A DNA stretch of 11,279 nt from positions 1 to 11,279 of the forward strand of contig JACDEY010000014.1 in the NCBI GenBank assembly GCA_013816105.1, written 5' to 3'. Each line of letters begins with the position of its first letter. Position 1 is the first letter of the stretch. Positions 6,483 through 11,279 of the stretch are shown piece by piece. Under the pieces are notes generated by a model. That model had not been told where the DNA came from. It saw only the letters and a list, made by a program, of their open reading frames with translations, and made no database searches. Source of the DNA: Actinomycetota bacterium (lineage in GTDB: Bacteria > Actinomycetota > UBA4738). The translations under genes were made by a program, and so were the position numbers.

Positions 6483-8380
6483 GACGGCTCCACGACCGTG
6501 ACGAGGCGGTCGACCGCAACCCGCGGGAGGACCTGCCGAAGGCCAGAGGGCCAGACGATCTCGAGCTCCTCGAGGCTGTCGGCGCTCCCCAGACCGAAGT
6601 GCACGGTGGGGTCGCTTCCGGACCCGAGGCTGGTGGAGCCGCAGAAAACCTGGCGGAGCATGCGCGCTTGCCCGATGGTTAGGATGAGCCTCGCGCCACA
6701 CCCGTCGCGGTTGCTTGCGGTCCCGACCGTGCGGACCTCGAGCCAGTGGGATCCGGTCGAGGTGACGTTCCGGTACAGCACGGGCCGGCCGAACTGGTTC
6801 ACGACGTAGAGATCGACGCGTCCATCCCTGTCGTAGTCGGCAAAGGCGACGCCGCGCCCCGTCTGCGGGTCCGCCGTGCCGCTGGGGGCGCTGAGATCGA
6901 GGAATCGGCCCCCGCCCGTGTTGACGAAGAGCTCGTCCGGCTGCGACGGGGCGCCTCCCAGGGACCCGGCCGCGACGAACAGATCCTCTCGGGTGTCGAG
7001 GTTGAAATCCCAGAACGCGAGGCCCCAGGTGACGGCGTTCACTCCGGCCACCTGTGTGGGTCGCTGCACTCCCGCCGCGGCGGCGACGTCGGTGAACGTC
7101 CCATCGCCGTCGTTGCGGGCGAGGACGTTGCCCGCGATGTTCGACACCGCGAAGTCCAGGTCGAGGTCGCCGTCGTGGTCGCCGATCCCGATGCCCATGG
7201 CGTTCATTGCCCACCCTGCCCCCGACTCCTTCGACACGTCCACGAACTGCCAGCCTCCCAGGGGCCCGGGGCCGTCGTTCCTCCACAACCGGTTCGGCTC
7301 GCTCACGAGTGTGAGGTAGTCATTCGCGAGGTAAAGATCCTGGTCCCCGTCGCCGTCGTAGTCGAACCAGGCAGCCTGGAAGCCGGCGCCGGCGGTCGCC
7401 TCGGGCGGCCCCAGCAGCAGAGTGCGATCCGCGAACGTGCCGTCGCCCTCGTTGTGATAGAGCCGGTCGGCTTCTCCCTCGCGGATCGAGCAGTCCTTGT
7501 AGTTCGTCACGTACAGGTCCAGGTAGCCGTCGTTGTCGTAGTCGCCCCACGAGGCGCTGGACCCGGCCGCATCGTCCGCGACACCGGCCTGAAGCGCCAC
7601 GTCGACGAACGCTCCGCTCCCCGAGTTACGGTACAGGCGATTCGGTCCGTCGTTTATCACGTAGAGGTCCTGATCGCCGTCGTTGTCGTAGTCGGCGAAC
7701 ACCGCCGCCATGCCGGTGGCTCCATCGTTGTCGGCACCTCGGAGACCGGACTGGTTGTCGAAATGGCCGGCGCCGTCGTTCACCCAGAGTCGGGCGGCTT
7801 CGTCTTGCAGGGGCATGTAGAGGTCGAGGTCGCCGTCCCCTTCGATGTCCCCCCACGCGGCTCCGGCGGAGAATTGGGCGCATCCCGCCTTACCGAGCGT
7901 CGTCTCCAGGCCGCTCTCCGCGGTCACGTCCTGGAACTTCGGGACGACCACGGGGCTGTCGAGGACGTCGAACTCAAGTGTGGGGCCCGCCTCTTCTCCA
8001 ACCATCGTCGCGCCGACGCGGAAGCGTCCCCGTGCGGCGAACCACTGGGCCGGCGTGACCGAGACCGCGGCCTTCGCCGCGCCTCCGGGGGGAACGGTGA
8101 TGTCCCAGTGGCGAAACTCGACGACCGGGTCACGGGGCCTAGGGCTCCGGAGGGTCAACCGTACCTCGATGTCCACCTCCTCCGGCCCATCGTTGAAGGC
8201 CTTCACGTCGAAGCGGAACGGAGCCCCCTGGGGCACCTCGACGCCATCGCGCGGGACGATCTGGAGGTTCACTCCCCACGGCCCAGCTGGGGCCGGCGAT
8301 AGGAGGACCCCTAAGAGGCCCATGGACATGAGTGACAGCGATCGCCTGAATGGCGCCCCCAGTCCAGGCTCTCGAAGCAC
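6479..8380 (-). CDS. Secreted FG-GAP/VCBS repeat protein with ASPIC/UnbV domain (CRTAC1-like)
   Basis: About 633 residues. The N-terminus, FRRSLSLMSMGLLGVLLS followed by APAG, is a signal peptide, so the protein is exported. An Ig-like region follows (about 7920-8270). Then come seven FG-GAP-type beta-propeller repeats with Asp-rich calcium loops, encoded near 7814-7852, 7654-7698, 7504-7549, 7321-7365, 7138-7182, 6975-7010 and 6798-6842. Examples are DYDNDGDQDLY and DYDRDGRVDLY. The C-terminal 85 residues are an ASPIC/UnbV domain: SNRDGCGARL, then VHFGLG, then VWPSGLRQ. Such proteins are extracellular and probably bind ligands or calcium; no reaction is established. I prefer GTG 8380 as the start, because GGAGGA lies just upstream and the signal peptide follows directly. 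ATG 8428 is possible but overlaps the divergent gene's start codon. The open frame reaches 8680. Confidence 0.85.
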   Translation of the reverse strand: MLREPGLGAPFRRSLSLMSMGLLGVLLSPAPAGPWGVNLQIVPRDGVEVPQGAPFRFDVKAFNDGPEEVDIEVRLTLRSPRPRDPVVEFRHWDITVPPGGAAKAAVSVTPAQWFAARGRFRVGATMVGEEAGPTLEFDVLDSPVVVPKFQDVTAESGLETTLGKAGCAQFSAGAAWGDIEGDGDLDLYMPLQDEAARLWVNDGAGHFDNQSGLRGADNDGATGMAAVFADYDNDGDQDLYVINDGPNRLYRNSGSGAFVDVALQAGVADDAAGSSASWGDYDNDGYLDLYVTNYKDCSIREGEADRLYHNEGDGTFADRTLLLGPPEATAGAGFQAAWFDYDGDGDQDLYLANDYLTLVSEPNRLWRNDGPGPLGGWQFVDVSKESGAGWAMNAMGIGIGDHDGDLDLDFAVSNIAGNVLARNDGDGTFTDVAAAAGVQRPTQVAGVNAVTWGLAFWDFNLDTREDLFVAAGSLGGAPSQPDELFVNTGGGRFLDLSAPSGTADPQTGRGVAFADYDRDGRVDLYVVNQFGRPVLYRNVTSTGSHWLEVRTVGTASNRDGCGARLILTIGQARMLRQVFCGSTSLGSGSDPTVHFGLGSADSLEELEIVWPSGLRQVLPRVAVDRLVTVVEPS

Positions 8381-8410
8381 GGGTCCTCCGGGTCCTACGC
8401 GGGCTCGGCG

Positions 8411-8417
8411 TACTGTA
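8411..8417. promoter_or_regulatory. Possible back-to-back -10 elements between divergent genes
   Basis: The near-palindrome GTACTGTAC (8410-8418) supplies a TANNNT box on each strand. TACTGT on the plus strand lies 10 bases before the deiodinase-like gene's ATG. TACAGT on the minus strand lies about 31 bases before the UnbV gene's GTG. No good -35 box is visible for either direction, so this is weak. If real, it would exclude ATG 8428 as the UnbV start, since that codon lies upstream of the box. Confidence 0.25.
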
Positions 8418-8426
8418 CGGGGAATC

Positions 8427-9089
8427 ATGACATGCAACCCGCGCCACCATCCCGTGCCGGTGGACTGGCCGCGGCCCTCACCGAAGACCTCGCTGGGCGC
8501 GTCCAGGCGGTTTCTCCGATCCATGTCGACACGCCGATCGATCCGGGACTTCTCGCCCGATCCCGTGCCGCATGAGCTCATCACCAACGCGATCGCCACG
8601 GCGAACTCCGCGCCGTCGGGAGCCAACCGGCAGCCCTGGCGATTCGTCGTGGTCTCGGACCCGGAGGTGAAGCGGTGCATCCGGAAGGGCGCCGAGGACG
8701 AGGAGCGGGCGTTCTACGCCTCCCGCGCGTCGCAGGAGTGGCTCGAGGCCCTCGAGCCACTCGGAACGGACTGGCGCAAGCCTTTCCTGGAGATGGCCCC
8801 CTACGTCATCGTGGTCTTCGAGGTCCATCGCGGCCCGAGCGGCGAGAAGCCGTACTACCTCAAGGAATCGGTGGGCATCGCGATCGGGCTGCTTATCGCC
8901 TCGCTCCACCAGTCGGGGCTCGGGACCCTAACGCACACCCCCAGTCCCATGCGGTTCCTGAACGACATCCTCGACCGTCCACCGGGCGAGAAGCCGTTCG
9001 TCGTCCTGCCCGTCGGCTGGCCGGCAACCGACGCCACCGTGCCGATGTTGGCGAAGAGGGGGCTGGACGAGGTGCTCTTTCGCGTGTGA
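8427..9089 (+). CDS. Iodotyrosine deiodinase-like nitroreductase-family flavoprotein
   Basis: A 220-residue FMN-dependent protein of the nitroreductase superfamily. FMN-binding features are RRSIRDFS (36-43), SAPSGANRQPW (61-71) and LPVGWP (194-199). It follows the iodotyrosine deiodinase (IYD) subfamily closely. The block KESVGIAIGLLIASL is followed by GTLTHTPSPM and RPPGEKPF, and the C-terminus PVGWPATDATVPMLAKRGLD parallels [20 protein letters not shown] of vertebrate IYD. The lid residues that hold the amino-acid zwitterion in IYD (Glu, Tyr four later, Lys 21 after that) align with E93, Y97 and K118. IYD reductively removes halogen from mono- and di-halotyrosines using reduced FMN. Bacterial homologues do the same in vitro, but their natural role is unclear. 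There is no membrane anchor or signal, so it is cytoplasmic. ATG 8427 has GGGGA just upstream, and the frame stays open far upstream without homology. It is divergent from the UnbV gene and convergent with yjbQ. Confidence 0.85.
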   Translation: MTCNPRHHPVPVDWPRPSPKTSLGASRRFLRSMSTRRSIRDFSPDPVPHELITNAIATANSAPSGANRQPWRFVVVSDPEVKRCIRKGAEDEERAFYASRASQEWLEALEPLGTDWRKPFLEMAPYVIVVFEVHRGPSGEKPYYLKESVGIAIGLLIASLHQSGLGTLTHTPSPMRFLNDILDRPPGEKPFVVLPVGWPATDATVPMLAKRGLDEVLFRV

Positions 9090-9119
9090 CGCACCGCGAC
9101 ATCGGACGAGGACGGCGGT

Positions 9120-9524
9120 TCAGTCGGAAAGAAAGGAGAGGACCACCGTCCGGCGATTGTTTTCGCGGTTGGGATCCACGATCACCACGCTCTGCCAGGT
9201 CCCGAGGGCTAGCCGGCCTCCTTCGACCGGAATCGTCAACGATGGGCTCACGAAGGCCGGGAGGAGGTGGTCACCGCCGTGTCCCGTGGACCCGTGGCGG
9301 TGGCGGTAGCGGTCGTCGCGAGGCAGCACTCGTTCCATGACCTCTGCGAGGTCCTCCTCCGAGCCGGATCCGGTCTCCATTAGCGCCAGGCCGCATGTCG
9401 CGTGAGGAAGGAACACGTGGAGGAGTCCATCGCCGCCAGCTTCGCGAGCGAAAGCCTCGACGAGCTCCGTAACGTCCGTGACGAGCCGGCCCTTCGTGCC
9501 AACTTCGAAGCGTTCACGCCTCAT
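9120..9524 (-). CDS. yjbQ: YjbQ family protein (UPF0047; secondary thiamine-phosphate synthase-like)
   Basis: A 134-residue single-domain protein covering the whole YjbQ/UPF0047 family. It carries HATCGLALMETG (about residues 41-52), then STGHGGDHLLPAFVSPSLTI (about 79-98), RLALGTWQSVVIVDPN (about 104-119), and a C-terminal RRTVVLSFL strand. Family members are compact trimeric enzymes. E. coli YjbQ has weak thiamine-phosphate synthase activity, but the physiological reaction is not settled. It begins 7 bases after the stop of the KamA-like gene on the same strand, so the two are likely co-transcribed. I see no strong ribosome-binding site at ATG 9524, which suggests translation coupled to the upstream gene. 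The C-terminal DPNRENNRR variant replaces the usual EFDGPR-type segment. Confidence 0.9.
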   Translation of the reverse strand: MRRERFEVGTKGRLVTDVTELVEAFAREAGGDGLLHVFLPHATCGLALMETGSGSEEDLAEVMERVLPRDDRYRHRHGSTGHGGDHLLPAFVSPSLTIPVEGGRLALGTWQSVVIVDPNRENNRRTVVLSFLSD

Positions 9525-9531
9525 GGCAGAC

Positions 9532-10983
9532 TCAGGAGACGCGAACCGGTTCCCGAGTCTCTTCGTCGACGTGCTCGCGCCACCAGCGCTGGCCCGGCTC
9601 GGGTAGCGTGTAGATGGGGTCGTAGTAGGGATGGCGACGGGAAAGCGCCTCGGGATCGTCGTACTCGATGCCCGTCCGGTAGTTCTTGGTCCAGTAGGAA
9701 ACGCCCTTCTCTCGGTCGTAGTCCTCGAGCTGATGGACCCACCGCTTCCCGACGAAGGGAACGTCGCACACGATGCGGGGGGTGGCGAACCCGGGCAGGT
9801 ACCCCATGATCGCGTGCTGGAGATCCTGCGCCTCCCACACCGCCGTCCGCCAGTGCTCGGCGTTGGGGATCATGTCGCACATGTAGAAGTAGTACGGCAT
9901 GATCTTCGCCGAATCGAGGAGCGTGAAGCACAGGTCCAGCAGATCCTTCGGCGTCGTGTTGACCCCTCGCAGCAACACCCCCTGATTCCGGACCTCCCTG
10001 AAGCCGAATTCGAAGAAGTGCTCCACGGCCTTGGCGACGAGCGGGGTCAGCTGGTTCGCGTGGTTGACGTGCGTGTGGATGCTGATGTCGACGCCCCGCC
10101 GCACGGCCTTCCGGCCCAGCCTCTCCATCCCCTCGAGAACGTCCTTCTGAAGGAAGTGCTGCGGGATCCCCATCAATCCCTTCGTTGCGAGCCTGATGTC
10201 GCGGATGTTCGGAAGGTCCATCAGGGCCGAGACGAACTCCTCTAGCCGCTTGATCGGCAGGTTGGCGATGTCCCCCCCAGACACAACGACGTCGCGGACG
10301 GATGGGGTGGCCGCGAGGTACTCGAGCATGAGGCGGTGCCGGTCCGGCTGCTTGATCTCGAACTTGTACTTCGCTACCTGGGGCGTGCTGTTCCCCACCA
10401 GATCCATGCGGGTGCAGTGTCCGCAGTATTGCGGGCACGTCGAAAGCAACTCGGCGAGGACCTTCGTCGGGTACCGGTGCGTCAGCCCCTCGACGGCCCA
10501 CATGTCGGCCTCGTGCAGGCTGTCCCTCGCCGAGTACGGGTGGCTGGCCCATTCGACTGCCCGATCCGAGAACGCCGGAAGCATGTACCGGCGCACGGGA
10601 TCGGCGTAGAGATCCTGCTCGTTCATAGTGTTCATCATCTGCGGTGGCAGCAGCATGGACATCGTGGCGCGCTCGGCCATATCCCGCTCGATGTCGCGCG
10701 CGAGCTCGTCGGAGAGATGGGAGCCGAGCGCATCCTTGAGCTCCCGCAGGTTCTTCACCGTGTGGGATCGCTGCCACTGGGCGCTCTCCCACTGCTCGGT
10801 TGTGACTTCCCGATAGCCGGGGAGGCGGCGCCAGTCTGGCTCCACGAACTCCCGCTCCAGGGGGTAACGGAACGGCTGCTCGGCGGCGTGGGCGCGGGCC
10901 TCCCGGTGGCCAGGCCGGTCGGCGCTGCGGGGGTGGCCGGCGGGAACGGTCTCCACCGCGGTCTGGAAAGCCTCCACCCTCAC
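9532..10983 (-). CDS. Lysine 2,3-aminomutase (KamA) family radical SAM enzyme
   Basis: A radical SAM, PLP-dependent aminomutase of about 483 residues. The cluster motif is CPQYCGHCTR (C183, C187, C190, numbered from GTG 10983). The barrel contains VVVSGGDIANLP, RLATKGLMGIPQHF, SIHTHVNHANQLTP, NQGVLLRGVN and PYYFYMCDM, as in KamA. Residues that contact substrate or cofactor in clostridial lysine 2,3-aminomutase have counterparts: Arg after Cys-Thr (R192), Asp in MCDM (D370), Asp in CDVP (D407), and the PLP lysine in FVGKR (K413). Two substrate Asp residues favour lysine over glutamate, whose aminomutases differ at these sites. The product would be beta-lysine, a precursor of osmolytes, antibiotics or a tRNA/EF-P modification. 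No acetyltransferase or EF-P gene is in view. At 483 residues it is longer than typical KamA (about 416), with an N-terminal extension and an extra C-terminal tail. The open frame reaches TTG 11043, but a promoter overlaps that region. GTG 10983 (or 10977) follows AGGTGAGAGG. Confidence 0.87.
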   Translation of the reverse strand: MRVEAFQTAVETVPAGHPRSADRPGHREARAHAAEQPFRYPLEREFVEPDWRRLPGYREVTTEQWESAQWQRSHTVKNLRELKDALGSHLSDELARDIERDMAERATMSMLLPPQMMNTMNEQDLYADPVRRYMLPAFSDRAVEWASHPYSARDSLHEADMWAVEGLTHRYPTKVLAELLSTCPQYCGHCTRMDLVGNSTPQVAKYKFEIKQPDRHRLMLEYLAATPSVRDVVVSGGDIANLPIKRLEEFVSALMDLPNIRDIRLATKGLMGIPQHFLQKDVLEGMERLGRKAVRRGVDISIHTHVNHANQLTPLVAKAVEHFFEFGFREVRNQGVLLRGVNTTPKDLLDLCFTLLDSAKIMPYYFYMCDMIPNAEHWRTAVWEAQDLQHAIMGYLPGFATPRIVCDVPFVGKRWVHQLEDYDREKGVSYWTKNYRTGIEYDDPEALSRRHPYYDPIYTLPEPGQRWWREHVDEETREPVRVS

Positions 10984-11013
10984 ACCACCTCTCACCTGAG
11001 AATATTGGCCTTC

Positions 11014-11043
11014 AGCGTACAGGAGAGGCGGTTCTTTCGGCAA
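11014..11043 (-). promoter_or_regulatory. Probable promoter of the kamA-yjbQ operon
   Basis: On the minus strand, TTGCCG (11043-11038) and TACGCT (11019-11014) are separated by 18 bases. This geometry resembles the pairs found before the DUF1761 and sbcD genes. Transcription would begin near 11007, leaving a leader of about 24-30 bases that contains the GA-rich ribosome-binding stretch before GTG 10983. This makes the TTG at 11043 an unlikely start codon. Confidence 0.4.
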
Positions 11044-11070
11044 TTCGGGAGCAGACCGAACGATATTCGG
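11036..11070. promoter_or_regulatory. Candidate Lrp/AsnC operator: TTCGG/CCGAA repeat cluster
   Basis: TTCGG occurs at 11036-11040, 11044-11048 and 11066-11070, with the reverse form CCGAA at 11056-11060. The last two form a perfect 5-bp inverted repeat with a 5-base spacer, CCGAACGATATTCGG. A further TTCGG is at 11098-11102, just before the regulator's ATG. The cluster covers the -35 box of the kamA promoter and lies between two divergent genes. That is the usual place for an Lrp-family autoregulatory site. Binding is inferred, not shown. Confidence 0.35.
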
Positions 11071-11091
11071 GCATAGGCGGCCTCAGTGCCC

Positions 11092-11097
11092 TACACT
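11092..11097 (+). promoter_or_regulatory. Possible -10 box for a leaderless Lrp-type transcript
   Basis: TACACT fits the TANNNT pattern and ends 7 bases before the ATG at 11105, with no Shine-Dalgarno sequence between. This mirrors the arrangement at sbcD. No convincing -35 hexamer sits 17-18 bases upstream; TTCGGG at 11066-11071 is 20 bases away. Such promoters are often activator-dependent. Confidence 0.3.
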
Positions 11098-11104
11098 TTC
11101 GGTC

Positions 11105-11279
11105 ATGCTCGACGATCGCGACATCGGCATCCTCGCTGCCCTTCAGCGGGACGCCCGAGCCACCTATGCCGACATCGGTGAACGAGTGGGTCTGGCTCCA
11201 TCGAGCGTCCACGAGCGCGTCCGGAAGCTGGAGGCGGCCCGGGTGCTTCGTGGATATCATGCCGAGGTCGATCCCGAGG
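11105..11279 (+). CDS. Lrp/AsnC family transcriptional regulator (5' part only)
   Basis: The first 58 codons of a gene cut by the window edge. LDDRDIGILAALQRDARATY is followed by ADIGERVGLAPSSVHERVRK, then LEAARVLRGY. This is the standard N-terminal helix-turn-helix of Lrp/AsnC proteins, with the first helix at D-x-D-x-x-I-L-x-x-L, the recognition helix around APSSVHERVRKLE, and the G-Y turn into the effector domain. The C-terminal RAM ligand-binding domain lies outside the window. Family members bind amino acids and often control a divergent amino-acid enzyme gene. Here the divergent neighbour is a KamA-type aminomutase, so lysine or beta-lysine sensing is a reasonable guess. ATG 11105 is the only sensible start, and no Shine-Dalgarno is present. 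Confidence 0.88.
   Translation, partial: MLDDRDIGILAALQRDARATYADIGERVGLAPSSVHERVRKLEAARVLRGYHAEVDPE

Noticed and set aside
5802..6809. A 335-residue plus-strand open frame opposite the amidohydrolase and the end of the UnbV gene
   Set aside because: It spans the junction of two well-supported minus-strand genes and carries no recognisable domain or ribosome-binding site.
6483..7286. An apparent 774-residue amidohydrolase with a long N-terminal extension
   Set aside because: The extension reads the UnbV gene in another frame as Arg/Gly/Pro-rich sequence. The amidohydrolase fold begins immediately after GTG 6482.
6746..8302. A 518-residue plus-strand open frame opposite the UnbV gene
   Set aside because: Its Val/Asp-rich repeats are the reverse complement of the Asp-rich calcium loops of the FG-GAP repeats. 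It has no domain of its own.
9090..9119. A possible terminator between the deiodinase-like gene and yjbQ
   Set aside because: Only a 5-bp stem (ACCGC/GCGGT) with a loop of about 18 bases is visible and no T tract follows, so it is too weak to call.

Overview
This is about 11.3 kb of high-GC (roughly two-thirds G+C by eye) bacterial chromosome. It is densely packed, with short or overlapping junctions. There is no rRNA, tRNA, IS element, CRISPR array or phage gene. The gene set (SbcCD, a YtcJ-type amidohydrolase, an FG-GAP/ASPIC-UnbV protein, an iodotyrosine-deiodinase-like flavoprotein, YjbQ, a KamA-type radical SAM enzyme and an Lrp/AsnC regulator) fits an uncultured soil or sediment lineage such as Actinobacteriota, Chloroflexota, Acidobacteriota or relatives. 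The sequence alone does not settle the phylum. TANNNT -10 boxes a few bases before start codons suggest some leaderless transcription.

Layout. Positions 1-72 are the 3' end of an unidentified gene. A promoter (93-121) leads to a four-helix DUF1761 membrane protein (151-579). Positions 580-1214 look gene-poor. On the minus strand they hold a decayed DUF1801/YdhG-like gene with one frameshift and one internal stop, and behind it a possible 57-residue membrane peptide. Next comes an sbcD-sbcC operon (1215-4939) with a TGATG junction and its own likely promoter.

Two minus-strand genes follow, read from 8380 down to 4962: a secreted FG-GAP/UnbV protein and a metal-dependent amidohydrolase. They overlap at GTGA and are probably translationally coupled. 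Divergent to them is an iodotyrosine deiodinase homologue (8427-9089) that keeps the Glu/Tyr/Lys substrate-lid residues of the eukaryotic enzyme.

The right end holds a minus-strand kamA-yjbQ pair, 7 bases apart. A divergent Lrp/AsnC regulator is cut by the window edge at 11279. The spacer between kamA and the regulator carries several TTCGG/CCGAA elements, a plausible autoregulatory operator that could also control kamA.

I see no convincing undescribed multi-gene system. The most interesting items are the deiodinase homologue, the KamA/Lrp divergon with its repeats, the UnbV-amidohydrolase coupling, and the pseudogene and small ORF in the left spacer.
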